Below, piece after piece: positions 25,906 through 34,950 of a DNA stretch of 64,000 bases. The notes beneath the pieces are model-generated. The model had not been told where the DNA came from and did not search any database. It saw only the letters and a program-made list of their open reading frames with translations. The DNA is taken from positions 1,612,001-1,676,000 of the forward strand of contig NC_019567.1 in NCBI RefSeq assembly GCF_000317895.1. Reading direction: 5' to 3'. Position numbers and translations under genes: made by a program. Numbering within the stretch: the first letter of the stretch is position 1; each line of letters begins with the position of its first letter. This DNA is from Bdellovibrio bacteriovorus str. Tiberius (lineage in GTDB: Bacteria > Bdellovibrionota > Bdellovibrionia > Bdellovibrionales > Bdellovibrionaceae).

Positions 25906-26062
25906 GGGTCTGTCTTGGTTTCGGCAGACTGATGCCAGAAACGGAAGCGACCTCCGTGGGCGCCACGACGGCGCGCACCCGCGCGCAGCGCGGGCCACGG
26001 CAGAGCCCGGACTGCGTGTCGCGGAGTTGCAGGCAGCAGACTGACGGAGCCAAGACAGGCCC
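25906..26062. repeat. Long imperfect palindromic element between dut and YIP1 gene
   Basis: Ends 25906-25931 and 26037-26062 pair over 26 positions with 21 matches; most mismatches are T/C and so allow G-U pairs. Inside are CCGTGG (25954)/CCACGG (25995) and GC-rich short hairpins. The DNA is GC-richer than its neighbours. It looks like a structured repeat or a noncoding RNA and fills the 279-bp gap between convergent genes. Confidence 0.6.
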
Positions 26063-26069
26063 GTCGTAT

Positions 26070-26648
26070 CTACCCCAGGCGTTCAAGACGGGAGATGTCG
26101 ATGCGGTTCCAGAGCCAGATGATGAAGACGATGGCGAACAAGATTGTGACCAATCTTAGAGCGCGGCGCTTTTCCATCTGGAAGTTTTCAGTCAGGCCCA
26201 CCGCCATCAGCAAAGCGGTGAAGGCAAAGCCCACCAAGGTGATCGGTGGCAGCAGTTCAGAACCCACTTGGAAAATAAAGAACGGGATATTTGCAAACAA
26301 CACCAGCGTGAAGATCTTGCGCAGGGAACAGGTGCGTTTTTCAAAGACCTGGAAGTAATAGTAAATGAACAAAGAACCGATGAAAGTCGTCACTGCCGCC
26401 ACGATCGGGGACACGATGATGCCACCCATGATGCGGAAGAAGTTTGGCGGGACGAGGCCGGTCAAAACTCCGGAGATGATCGCCAAAGCCACCAAAGTCA
26501 TGATCAACAACGGCCAATTCCAGTCGGGAAGAGTTTTGATTTTTTCAACCGGGTGGCGAAGGTAGTTGATGATGTAGCGGACGACCTCTTTGGTCATTTC
26601 AAAAGAGGGCTGCTGCTTGTTCGGGGTGACGTCACGATAGTCGCTCAT
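26070..26648 (-). CDS. YIP1 family membrane protein
   Basis: The 192-residue protein has a soluble N-terminus followed by about five membrane segments, in the Yip1/YIP1-domain arrangement (FRHPVEKIKTLPDWNWPLLIMTLVAL ... FIGSLFIYYYFQVF). Bacterial members are inner-membrane proteins of unknown function. It is 42 bp downstream of the next minus-strand gene and its stop abuts the palindromic element. Confidence 0.75.
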   Translation of the reverse strand: MSDYRDVTPNKQQPSFEMTKEVVRYIINYLRHPVEKIKTLPDWNWPLLIMTLVALAIISGVLTGLVPPNFFRIMGGIIVSPIVAAVTTFIGSLFIYYYFQVFEKRTCSLRKIFTLVLFANIPFFIFQVGSELLPPITLVGFAFTALLMAVGLTENFQMEKRRALRLVTILFAIVFIIWLWNRIDISRLERLG

Positions 26649-26690
26649 AGTATTATCTCACCACCACGCTTTAGGTCTGGCAAGGTGTAT

Positions 26691-27353
26691 TTAGGACTGC
26701 CGAAGATCCATTTCCGCCAAAGTTTGGGCACGCTCCAACAGCAGACCCGAGTTTTCAAGAGCGGTGTCAGGCAAAGCTCCCAAAGAACTTAAACTGTTCA
26801 GATCCTTGCGACGGACCCATTGTTTGTGCAGACGATATCCGAGATGTAAAAACAGACTGCCTTTAGGGGTGTCCACCATTTCAATTTCGCCCACAGGCAA
26901 AGGAAAGGCGCGCAGATCCGCCGGGCCGGCTTCCAGATCGCTGTCACAAATCCGGGTGATACTGACAACCGACGGCGATTTTTTGCGCAAGATATCCTGA
27001 AGCTCCAGGAATGTCGGGGTGTCCACCACCAGATGAAACTTACGGTTTTGGGATTCCTGCTGATTAAGGAAATATTCAAACCTTTCCCGGCGCAGACGGG
27101 TTTTGCTCCAAGGAAGATGCAAGGTGAAAACCTCATAACCGTGTTCAGCAAGATAGGGAGTATAAAGGTTCCAGTAAGTGCTGAAGTAAAACATCGAGCG
27201 GGGCCCGGTCACAAACAGCATCGGAAAGCGGGTCAAAAGGCAATTGGGTTTCAGTTCAAAGGCCACGTCTTTACGACGGCGTGCCCGGTTGGTCATCAAA
27301 GCCAACCCCAGAAAGAAAACCGCCAAGGAAAGAGTAAATACAATAACGTCCAC
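26691..27353 (-). CDS. Membrane-anchored protein with hydrolase-like region, unknown function
   Basis: The 220-residue protein has one N-terminal membrane segment (VIVFTLSLAVFFLGLALM) and a basic patch. PMLFVTGPRSMFYFSTYWNLYTP resembles the opening strand-loop of alpha/beta hydrolases, but no catalytic Ser motif (GxSxG) is present, so activity is doubtful. No family is recognised. It sits between tamB and the YIP1-like gene on the same strand and is probably cotranscribed with them. Confidence 0.55.
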   Translation of the reverse strand: MDVIVFTLSLAVFFLGLALMTNRARRRKDVAFELKPNCLLTRFPMLFVTGPRSMFYFSTYWNLYTPYLAEHGYEVFTLHLPWSKTRLRRERFEYFLNQQESQNRKFHLVVDTPTFLELQDILRKKSPSVVSITRICDSDLEAGPADLRAFPLPVGEIEMVDTPKGSLFLHLGYRLHKQWVRRKDLNSLSSLGALPDTALENSGLLLERAQTLAEMDLRQS

Positions 27354-27393
27354 ACTTGATTATAGAAATTCTTCCGCAGAAAAATCAAGGCTT

Positions 27394-29730
27394 CTAGAAC
27401 CGGCGCATCCATTCCAGCAAAGTTTGAACCACATCAGAGCGGTCGTCTTCCTGACTTAGTTCTGTGCGAACGGACCAGTTGCCACCCAAACGGCGGCGCA
27501 AAGTGAACTGGCGCTGCTCGGTCATGTTCGACTGCATGCTGAAGGTGGTGTTGTCATCCAGACGCATGCGGGCGGTGTAGGACTGGCTGTTGGGGTCATA
27601 GCTGATGGACTGAATCGGAGTCGAAGACAGGAACAACAGCGAGAACAATCCCAGCGCGCCATCAGATACGGCCCGGCTCATGTTGGAAGTGGAGTTGACC
27701 TCGTCCTCGTTCAGCTCATCCAAGGACTTGTCGAAGAGCAGCACGGAAAGAATCTGCTGCTGATTCAGCTGCGGGTCGCTTTCCAGATTCACGATCGGGC
27801 GCTGGGTGTTTCCCAGCAACAATATACGGATGTTCACTTCTGGGTTGGAATACGAGATCTTGCCCGACAGTTCCGGGGCGACTGTGTCCGGGTGGAAGAT
27901 CAAATCCACATTATTAACTGTGGCCTTTTTACGGAAGAATTCAAAAGGAAAGCTTTGCACCATGACCTTACCTTGGGGCTTGCGGTCACTTTGCACTTGC
28001 ATATCCAAAGCAATCGGCACCGGGCTTTGCAGCAGGTTTGAAGAAATCAGCACGGGCTTTTCAGTTTTGACATTCACAGACCACTGCAATTCAAAGGGCA
28101 GTTTGGTGGTTGGTGCGGGGTTTTCTTCTTCAATAATATCCAGGTCCTTGCGCATGACGAAGCGTTTGTCCGGCAGAACTTGTGGCGGGACAGCCAAGCG
28201 CAAAGGAGGGGCTTGCAGGTGCACGTCTTGCAAAACGACATCGGCATGAACCTTCAAGCCCTGGGGTTTTAGAATCCTCCCCAGGGTTTCCAGATCTGCC
28301 GTGGCCTTTACAAACAGCTTTTGATTCTTGGAGCTTAAACGAGTCTGCGCAGTGGCATCCGCCGTCAGCGGTGATTCCAGATCTGATAGCTGCGCCTGCA
28401 AATCAAGCTCGACGTCGTCGGTCAGCACGTGCAAGGGGGCTGGCACTGCAAACGGTGTGGACTCGAAAAGATCTTTCCAAACCACAAAGTTCGGGATGCG
28501 CAAGTGAACTTCGGCCCCGGCTTTGGCGGCGGTGATTTCCAGCGGCTTTTGCAGTTTGATTTCGACTTCGCCATTCAACTTGGCTTGGGCCTGCAGGAAC
28601 GTGTTGGCGCCGCTCAGTTCCGCCTGACCATCAATTCTTAATCGTTCGGCTGCACCCTTGCCTTGGGTGTGGGCGGCCAGCGTGGCGGTCAGAAGGGTAT
28701 CAACATTTTTGATTCCCGCGCGGTTCTTGTCCGGAGTGACAATCAGTCCGCATTTCAGGCCCGCTTTGGCCGGATAACCTTTTTCAGAATCCAGAGTCGC
28801 GTTCACAGCGCAGTTCTGCAGGCGCAGCGAAGTTTTTCGCCAGATATTTTTTAGCTGAATATCGCCCAGGGTGACGTTCAGTTCTTTATCCGACCAGTGC
28901 AGGTTCACCGCGGGGTTCAGTTTGATCTTCCCATAACGGATCAATGGCTTTGCCTGGGCGCGAAGATCGCGGCCCCAGTTTGCGGATAGGGGTGTTTCGA
29001 TGCTCATGGATGGCAGCGTGACCTGGGCTTTTCCGTTCACTGAAAGCTTTTGCAAATCCAAAAGAATATTGGACTGCATCTTGGCGGCAAAAGTGCCTTC
29101 TTGTTCTGCCTGGGCCGACAGATTGAAACTCAATTCTGTGGCCTGATCGCTAGGCAGACGGGTCAAATCTGCTTGTGCCCGCAGCGGGGCCCCTTCCGCG
29201 AAGTTCACCCGGACATTTCTAACTGACAGACGCAAAGACCCAATCAAATTAAAATCCAGCTGCTGCGGCATCAGCTCGGCGAACGCGGGCAGTTTCAAAT
29301 TTGGCAGCACGGACTTGGGTTCTTCCGGAGCTTCTTCTTTAGCGGGCAGGTTCAGGGTCAGCTCGGACACGTCCATTGTGACTTCCCGCAGCTGTTCCAG
29401 GTGCGGTCGCCAGTTTGTAACCGCCATCGCCACGTCCACAGAAATTGCGGGTGCACAGGTATGTAACAGCGGAGTATAGGACACGCACAGATTTTTCGCC
29501 GACACCTGAATGCGTTTGTGAGTCCAGTCCGGACTTTCAAATTCAAACCGCAGCTGATCCCAGAAAATTTTCAGATTCTCAGGAGCATACTGCAAAGCCC
29601 AGCGCACGTTTTTTTCGTTGATGACCACTTCCGGTTTCATCCACACATAGGCCAAGGCACCCGTCAGCAGAACTAAAATCAGCAGAAGGGACAGAACAAA
29701 AATCTTCAGGGACTTCTTAAGCAACGCCAT
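27394..29730 (-). CDS. tamB: TamB-like translocation and assembly module protein
   Basis: The 778-residue protein has an N-terminal membrane anchor (LKIFVLSLLLILVLLTGALAYVWM). A long beta-strand-rich body follows. The C-terminal part is typical of TamB (DUF490): RPIVNLESDPQLNQQQILSVLLF and QFTLRRRLGGNWSVRTELSQ near the end. TamB spans the periplasm and works with TamA in outer-membrane protein or lipid transport. It is shorter than E. coli TamB (about 1259). The start shares one base with the tamA stop, so they are coupled. Confidence 0.85.
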   Translation of the reverse strand: MALLKKSLKIFVLSLLLILVLLTGALAYVWMKPEVVINEKNVRWALQYAPENLKIFWDQLRFEFESPDWTHKRIQVSAKNLCVSYTPLLHTCAPAISVDVAMAVTNWRPHLEQLREVTMDVSELTLNLPAKEEAPEEPKSVLPNLKLPAFAELMPQQLDFNLIGSLRLSVRNVRVNFAEGAPLRAQADLTRLPSDQATELSFNLSAQAEQEGTFAAKMQSNILLDLQKLSVNGKAQVTLPSMSIETPLSANWGRDLRAQAKPLIRYGKIKLNPAVNLHWSDKELNVTLGDIQLKNIWRKTSLRLQNCAVNATLDSEKGYPAKAGLKCGLIVTPDKNRAGIKNVDTLLTATLAAHTQGKGAAERLRIDGQAELSGANTFLQAQAKLNGEVEIKLQKPLEITAAKAGAEVHLRIPNFVVWKDLFESTPFAVPAPLHVLTDDVELDLQAQLSDLESPLTADATAQTRLSSKNQKLFVKATADLETLGRILKPQGLKVHADVVLQDVHLQAPPLRLAVPPQVLPDKRFVMRKDLDIIEEENPAPTTKLPFELQWSVNVKTEKPVLISSNLLQSPVPIALDMQVQSDRKPQGKVMVQSFPFEFFRKKATVNNVDLIFHPDTVAPELSGKISYSNPEVNIRILLLGNTQRPIVNLESDPQLNQQQILSVLLFDKSLDELNEDEVNSTSNMSRAVSDGALGLFSLLFLSSTPIQSISYDPNSQSYTARMRLDDNTTFSMQSNMTEQRQFTLRRRLGGNWSVRTELSQEDDRSDVVQTLLEWMRRF

Positions 29731-31451
29731 TAGAACTCCCTTCCGAAACTGAAGAAGAACTGATAGCCCGGATCAACATCGTTCGGAACAGGATCAATGA
29801 CAAAGCCCCGGCCCAGAGTCGCACGCATGGATCCAATAGGGGAGCCCCAGCGCAGTCCCGCACCCGGAGAATAATAAAGTGCCGAGTTGAGCTTCATCGA
29901 AGACTCGCCACCTTTGGCGACGTCAAAAAAGATCAACGGCTGAAGATTGTAGGGCAGAACATCTCCGGCACGCAGTTCAAGGCCCTGATAGATGTAGGTC
30001 AGATAACCCTGTCCATCCTGAGGTAACTGCTTACGGGCAAACCCGCGCAAGTCAGCATCGCCTCCCATGAAGAAGCGCCAGTTGATCGGGATCTGACTGC
30101 TTTCAGTAAAACCGTCCGGCAGAATGAAAGCCCCGATGGAACCGCGCCAGCCCAAAATCAGAAACGGCGGATCCCAGCCCTGCAAATTCCAAAGCACCTG
30201 GTGGCGTAAAGTCAGACGATGCAAATCTTCATTGGCAACAGCGCCTTCGACTTGTGAGGCGGAATTAAACGTGACCGTCCAGCCCTTCTGGGGATCGGCC
30301 AGATAGTATTCATACATGTGGCTGGTCAGGCTGACTTCGGTGCCCAGATACAAAGAGTCAATGCGATAAGGACCCGGGCCCCGGATGACATCCGTGCGAG
30401 TCAGGTACGGACCCAACTGCAGGCTGCTGGTCGCCGTGGACCATTCCTTCCCGAACGAAACCCCCGTGCCCAGTTCGTAAGTCATGGCCTCATAGGTGCT
30501 TTCTGACTCGTGGCGAATTTTTGCTCCGCTGATCAAGTGAGTGCGCGAACTGAGATCATCCAGAAAATAGTGATAGTGGTTGAAGGTGATGTACTGCTCG
30601 ATGAACGAGGCGTAAAGCGAAGTTTCCAATGAATCCGCTGCGGGTGTCAGGCGCGCTTGTTTGAACGTCGATTTGATCAAAGCACCGCCCTCAGAATCAA
30701 AGCCGACACCGAAGCTGAGCAGGCGGGGCTTGGCCGGAATCATACGGCGCACGATGGAATAGCTTCCGTCTTTCTGGCAGGCGATGTCGTAATAGGTGCT
30801 AAGAAACAAATCTTCATTCAGCACTCGGGTGGAGCTTAGTTCCAGCAGGCGAATGTCAAAAGGCTCGCCCGGAAGAAATGCGGAAAAGCGTTCAAGGATG
30901 GCTGGATCCAGATCCTCTTCACCCACAGTTGGATAGGTGCCAAAGACGGCCGGGCTTCCGGCATTTACATCCAGCAGGAAGGTTTCTTCGTCGATGATTC
31001 CGCGGGATTCAACCTGAGGGCACACATAACCGTGTTCCTGCAGACGGCGCAGAGCCCACTTGTTGATCTCATCCAAAGTGTTCGGGGTGAACGGGCGATT
31101 TAAAATGTACCGGCGTTTTTTCCAGTCCCAGACAGGCGGGGCGTGCAACACATTAAACTTTTGCACGTGGGACTTGGGCCCGGTCTGTACTAAAAGCAAA
31201 TCCTTTTCGTAAGTGAATTGAGCCTGATGATAGGCACGGCTTTGCAAAAAGCTTTTCAGGAAAAAAATGCGCTGATTGTCGGGGATGCTTTTCCAGGCGT
31301 CATTCTTGGCGGTGCCGCACAGCCAGTCTTTTTCGGTGTCGGTGAACTTGATCTCTTCGCTGCCTTCAATGCGAATGCCACACAGGGATGTGGTGGCCGC
31401 CTTGGCAGAAACAGAGATCAAAAGTGTCAGCAACAGCAGGAAAAAGGGCAT
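29730..31451 (-). CDS. tamA: TamA-like outer-membrane Omp85 protein
   Basis: The 573-residue protein has a signal peptide (MPFFLLLLTLLISVSAKA), POTRA-like domains in the first about 210 residues and an Omp85 barrel after that. The barrel includes the L6 loop FFMGGDADLRGF, the [VI]RG[FY]-type motif of the superfamily. The last residue is Phe, as expected of an outer-membrane barrel. TamA with TamB forms an assembly module for envelope biogenesis. It is the first gene of the tamA-tamB unit. Confidence 0.87.
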   Translation of the reverse strand: MPFFLLLLTLLISVSAKAATTSLCGIRIEGSEEIKFTDTEKDWLCGTAKNDAWKSIPDNQRIFFLKSFLQSRAYHQAQFTYEKDLLLVQTGPKSHVQKFNVLHAPPVWDWKKRRYILNRPFTPNTLDEINKWALRRLQEHGYVCPQVESRGIIDEETFLLDVNAGSPAVFGTYPTVGEEDLDPAILERFSAFLPGEPFDIRLLELSSTRVLNEDLFLSTYYDIACQKDGSYSIVRRMIPAKPRLLSFGVGFDSEGGALIKSTFKQARLTPAADSLETSLYASFIEQYITFNHYHYFLDDLSSRTHLISGAKIRHESESTYEAMTYELGTGVSFGKEWSTATSSLQLGPYLTRTDVIRGPGPYRIDSLYLGTEVSLTSHMYEYYLADPQKGWTVTFNSASQVEGAVANEDLHRLTLRHQVLWNLQGWDPPFLILGWRGSIGAFILPDGFTESSQIPINWRFFMGGDADLRGFARKQLPQDGQGYLTYIYQGLELRAGDVLPYNLQPLIFFDVAKGGESSMKLNSALYYSPGAGLRWGSPIGSMRATLGRGFVIDPVPNDVDPGYQFFFSFGREF

Positions 31452-31499
31452 GCCTAGAGTTAACAGTTCTTAGGCATGCGGGCAAGGTTCGGGAATGAT

Positions 31500-32159
31500 T
31501 TACAGGGATGTGTTCAGGCGGAACGCGAAGTCAAAAGAGTTTTTGTCAGATGTACGGTTCACCATGGCGGTGTGAGCGCTGACTTCAGCCCCCAAAGACA
31601 GGTGCTTGTGCACTTGAGCCATAAAGCCTGTGGAAACAATCAGGGACGGTGTTGTTTCATTAACACTAATACCTTTGGACGAGTCGCTGAAGCGCAGGAA
31701 GCGGTTGGAAAGACCCGAGCTGATGGAATAAGACCAGATGCTTTCCAGGCGGTTGGTGTAACCGATTTTCAGATCCAGTTCGCGCAAAGTGAATTCTTCG
31801 CTGCCGGAAGAGGATACACCATAGTTCTTAAAGACACCTTCAGAGTACCAGTTCGGAGAAAACAGATCCATCCCCAGAGACAACTGAATGCCGTTGGTGT
31901 GACGGTTGAAGTTCTGATTGTTGGCGGAGATATTGGTGAACGAATTGGCATAGCCAATACCCGCGTGCAGGCGAACGTCATCAAAAGAACTCGTGGAGCT
32001 TTGGGTCACTTTTTGCTTTTTGGCGCTCAATTCATTGAGCAGGTCCTCATAGCTGACCTCTTCGTACTCGGAATTGCCGGCAGCGGCCTGGACCAAGGTG
32101 GGAGCGGTAAAGAGGGAAGCGGCGATCAAAGCGAACTGAATTGTTTTAATGATTTGCAT
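31500..32159 (-). CDS. Outer-membrane beta-barrel-like protein, unknown
   Basis: Start at 32159 is chosen because it opens a signal peptide (QIIKTIQFALIAASLFTAPTLVQA); an upstream ATG at 32264 would precede it with unrelated sequence. This gives 219 residues. An acidic helical segment is followed by alternating strands rich in Ser, Asn and aromatic residues, ending FAFRLNTSL. The pattern fits a small outer-membrane barrel. No family is recognised. It lies 49 bp upstream of tamA on the same strand and may be cotranscribed with tamA-tamB. Confidence 0.6.
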   Translation of the reverse strand: MQIIKTIQFALIAASLFTAPTLVQAAAGNSEYEEVSYEDLLNELSAKKQKVTQSSTSSFDDVRLHAGIGYANSFTNISANNQNFNRHTNGIQLSLGMDLFSPNWYSEGVFKNYGVSSSGSEEFTLRELDLKIGYTNRLESIWSYSISSGLSNRFLRFSDSSKGISVNETTPSLIVSTGFMAQVHKHLSLGAEVSAHTAMVNRTSDKNSFDFAFRLNTSL

Positions 32160-32237
32160 ACCCCATTCTATCAAGGCTTTGTCATTTTTCAAAAATTGAT
32201 CTTTCGTTCTGGACCTTGTCTTTGGCAAACTGATTGT

Positions 32238-32678
32238 ATGTTGTCGTTCTTTAAGACTCGTCATAACTGCTATTGTGCCTTCTGTAAAAGCCCCCGCCGT
32301 ATTTATCGTCGCAAGAATATTTCACTGATGAATATTCTGGGCAGTGCCTTGGCATCTGTGGTGATTATGTTCGCGTTGTGGCAGCAGTATGATCCGCGTG
32401 TGATGGTGGCCTTTGTGGTGTGTCTGGCAATTTCCGAAGTCTTCGTGAAAATCCGCTGGAGACTGTCCGTGGTCTGCCGTGTGTGCGGGTTTGATCCTGT
32501 TCTTTATCTGAAGGCGCCGGAGCAAGCTGCAAACAAAGTGAAAGAGCAGCTGGATATTCGCCGTCAGGATCCTAAATATCTGCTGGCAAAACCTCTGAAT
32601 TTGCCCGCAATTCCCGCAGACAAAGCGAAGGCCCTTCAGGATAAGGGTAAAGGTCGCTTGGTATCGCGTTCAATTTGA
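32238..32678 (+). CDS. Small membrane protein with paired cysteine motifs
   Basis: The 146-residue protein from the ATG at 32238 starts with a Cys-rich stretch (HNCYCAFCKSP), has two membrane segments (LGSALASVVIMFALW and VMVAFVVCLAISEVFV) and a second Cys pair (VVCRVCGFDP). The Cys groups could bind zinc. The C-terminus is a basic soluble tail. No family is recognised. A later ATG at 32328 would drop the first Cys group. No clear ribosome site is seen. It precedes the glycosyltransferase gene by 43 bp. Confidence 0.55.
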   Translation: MLSFFKTRHNCYCAFCKSPRRIYRRKNISLMNILGSALASVVIMFALWQQYDPRVMVAFVVCLAISEVFVKIRWRLSVVCRVCGFDPVLYLKAPEQAANKVKEQLDIRRQDPKYLLAKPLNLPAIPADKAKALQDKGKGRLVSRSI

Positions 32679-32721
32679 TCTAAAGATTGCAAGTCGGGGC
32701 TCTTTGTGACAGCTTAGAGCC

Positions 32722-33417
32722 ATGAAAAATCTGGTCGTAATTCCTACCTACAACGAAAAAGAAAACATTCAGGCGATTGTGCCTGCTGTATTGGCGCAGA
32801 ACCTGGGCGTCGAAATTCTGGTTGTTGATGACAACTCTCCGGATGGCACAGGTGCCATTGTTCGTGAAATGCAAAAAAGCATGCCGCAACTTCATATTCT
32901 TTCCCGTCCTGGCAAACAGGGTTTGGGCAAGGCTTATATCGCGGGCTTCCGCTGGGCCATGGATCATGGTTTTGAAGGCATTATCGAAATGGATGCAGAT
33001 TTTTCTCACCGTCCCGAGGATCTGGGGCCTTTGATCAAGACGATGGAAGCCAATGATTTTGCCGTGGGTTCCCGCTATGTGGATGGTGGCCGCACGGTGA
33101 ACTGGGGTTTGATCCGCAAGATCATTTCCCGCGGTGGCGGCATCTATTCCCGCATGATTCTGGGCTTCCCGTTGAATGACTGGACAGGTGGTTTCAACGC
33201 CTGGAAAAAAGAGGTTCTGCATGGGATTGATCTTTCCACGGTTGAATCCAACGGTTACAGCTTCCAGATTGAATTGAAATACAAAGCATTGAAAAAGGGT
33301 TTCAAAGGGGCGGAGTCTCCGATTGTCTTTGAAGACCGTCGTGTGGGCCAAAGTAAAATGTCTCTGAAAATTGTACTTGAGGCTTTCTATCGTGTCTGGC
33401 TTATGCGCTTTAAATAG
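32722..33417 (+). CDS. Family 2 glycosyltransferase, DPM1-like polyprenyl-phosphate mannosyl/glucosyl transferase
   Basis: The 231-residue protein has the DPM1 pattern VIPTYNEKENI at the N-terminus, VVDDNSPDGTG, then the metal-binding DADFSH and GFNAWKKEVL near the C-terminus. No membrane segment is present, as in the single-domain DPM1 proteins. These enzymes move mannose or glucose from a nucleotide sugar to polyprenyl phosphate, supplying the envelope or protein glycosylation. The sugar cannot be told. Its end overlaps the start of the next gene by 26 bp. Confidence 0.9.
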   Translation: MKNLVVIPTYNEKENIQAIVPAVLAQNLGVEILVVDDNSPDGTGAIVREMQKSMPQLHILSRPGKQGLGKAYIAGFRWAMDHGFEGIIEMDADFSHRPEDLGPLIKTMEANDFAVGSRYVDGGRTVNWGLIRKIISRGGGIYSRMILGFPLNDWTGGFNAWKKEVLHGIDLSTVESNGYSFQIELKYKALKKGFKGAESPIVFEDRRVGQSKMSLKIVLEAFYRVWLMRFK

Positions 33418-34240
33418 GGCAGCCCTGCTGCTCTTGATGTTCTTTCTTTTTCCTGTCAACTTGTGGGCGCAGGCCCAGCAGGCGACGGTGATTCTGGATG
33501 GCGCCCTGGTGTATCAGGACGCCGACTTTGATGCGCCGGTGATCACCACTTTGAAAATCGGCTCTGTTTTTAATATCTCCACAAACAAAAAAGGTCCGTT
33601 CTATAAAATCCGTCTGAAACCCGGTCATCTTGGGTGGATTTCTGATACGGATATCAAGCCGGGGATTATTAAAATTCCCAAGCCAGAACAGACCAAACTG
33701 AGCGAGCCGGAAAAAGAAAAAAAGAAACGACCGTTCTTCGCCAGCCGCTATCGCGGCCCGGTTCTGCAAATGACGAATTTCACCGAAGACACTTTGGGTG
33801 AAGAGCGCACCGACAGCCTGTTGTTCTATGGTGTGAAGTTTAACGGCTTCAACACACTTTTCAGTGGCGAGATCTACACCGACGCCAATATTTTATTCCA
33901 TTTCGGTGCGCCTTCGTACTACGAGGACTACACCAAAAAAGCTGCTGACGGTTTTATCTTCATGACGGACTTCACTTTTCAGACAGTGATCCCTCAGGGC
34001 AAAAATTTTATTTACTACTATGGTTTCGGTCCGATGTTTAAGTACTCGCACTTCAATATCGATGTGCCCAGCGATGGCTCGACACTCAGTTATTCGGCGG
34101 ATGACATGACTTTGGGTGCGGTGATCGACCTGGGAATCGGGGCCCGCCTGGGCAGTATGTCGCTTAGAACCAACGCAAAATACTACTGGGAACGAACCAA
34201 ATACTTCGCTTTCGGCCTGAATCTGGGCTGGGACTTCTGA
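33392..34240 (+). CDS. SH3b-domain outer-membrane beta-barrel protein
   Basis: A GTG at 33392 is chosen because GAGG lies 9 nt before it and it opens a full signal peptide (with RAALLLLMFFLFPVNLWAQA); the ATG at 33437 would truncate that peptide. This gives 282 residues. An SH3-like domain (about 28-85, VYQDADFDAPVITTLKIGSVFNI) is followed by a Lys/Glu/Pro hinge and a C-terminal barrel-like region ending NLGWDF. SH3b domains often bind peptidoglycan, so it may tie the barrel to the wall. It overlaps the glycosyltransferase gene by 26 bp. No family name is recognised. Confidence 0.65.
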   Translation: MSGLCALNRAALLLLMFFLFPVNLWAQAQQATVILDGALVYQDADFDAPVITTLKIGSVFNISTNKKGPFYKIRLKPGHLGWISDTDIKPGIIKIPKPEQTKLSEPEKEKKKRPFFASRYRGPVLQMTNFTEDTLGEERTDSLLFYGVKFNGFNTLFSGEIYTDANILFHFGAPSYYEDYTKKAADGFIFMTDFTFQTVIPQGKNFIYYYGFGPMFKYSHFNIDVPSDGSTLSYSADDMTLGAVIDLGIGARLGSMSLRTNAKYYWERTKYFAFGLNLGWDF

Positions 34241-34258
34241 CGCACAGCTTCGGAAAAA

Positions 34259-34291
34259 CTTAGGTGGGCCCTCCTGTGGAGGGTGCCTAAG
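34259..34291 (+). other. Two-part hairpin between two plus-strand genes
   Basis: CTTAGG/CCTAAG (34259, 34286) encloses an inner CCCTCC/GGAGGG stem (34269, 34278). No T-run follows directly, so it may serve as an RNA structure rather than a terminator. Confidence 0.5.
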
Positions 34292-34347
34292 AGGTAGCTT
34301 TTGTGGAAGCGTGGTGTTATGAAGGCGCTTCTTAGAGGGGGCTCTTC

Positions 34348-34926
34348 GTGCGTATTTTGTCTGCATTGTTTTTTGTCATTCTTTTCAGTTCTGTTTCTTT
34401 TGCGGGTGGGGACATTGAGCCTTACTTCGAAGCCTTGAAAAACTCGGGCGCGAATTTCGAACCTGATGGCACTGTGTGCGAAGAAATTGCCCGCCTTGAT
34501 GTTACTAAAGAATTTGGTGATGCCTATGAAGTGACCACGGGCGTGGAATACAGCCTGGGTGATGACACTTTGGGCGAGCTTGATGTCGTGGTATTTGAAA
34601 AATCCACGCATAAAGTCGTTCTGGTGGCCGAGGTGAAGTGCTGGAAGAATCTGCAGCAGGCCATGGACAAGCTGAAAGCGCAGCGCGACCGTTTTACATG
34701 GAATTTGACCAAACACGCCCGTCGCATTCAGTTTCAGGCGGACACGGGCCTGAACTTCCGTGTGGAGGACTTTCAGGGGCCGTTCAAATTCCGCGCTATT
34801 TCTCAGTTTGGAGGTCTTAAAAAGGGCTTCGATCAAGAGATCCAGCTGACCCTGACTGAGGTCAAACAACTGCGCTCTAAACTGCTGAAATGTCAGGCTT
34901 GGGGCGAGTGTCTGCGCCCACAATAG
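34348..34926 (+). CDS. Exported PD-(D/E)XK nuclease-like protein
   Basis: It starts with GTG, with AGAGGGGG 7 nt upstream, and has 192 residues. The signal peptide (RILSALFFVILFSSVSFA) indicates export. The remainder fits the restriction-endonuclease-like core: a helix with E45/E46, D79 in GELDVVVFEKS, E95 and K97 in VAEVKC, and a Gln-containing helix (NLQQAMDKLKAQRDRF) after it. Four Cys residues are compatible with disulphides. Activity on DNA is an inference from residue order. An exported nuclease-fold protein in a predator could attack prey nucleic acid. Confidence 0.5.
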   Translation: MRILSALFFVILFSSVSFAGGDIEPYFEALKNSGANFEPDGTVCEEIARLDVTKEFGDAYEVTTGVEYSLGDDTLGELDVVVFEKSTHKVVLVAEVKCWKNLQQAMDKLKAQRDRFTWNLTKHARRIQFQADTGLNFRVEDFQGPFKFRAISQFGGLKKGFDQEIQLTLTEVKQLRSKLLKCQAWGECLRPQ

Positions 34927-34950
34927 TCCTTTGACTTGAGGGGGGAGCTC

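Noticed and set aside
25863-26159. 98-codon plus-strand frame
   Set aside because: It runs through the GC-rich palindromic element and into the YIP1 gene with no ribosome site.
32160-32237. Promoter TTGAAA-16-TAGAAT before the 31.5-kb gene
   Set aside because: It would start transcription on the start codon itself, leaving no room for a leader, so it was not listed.
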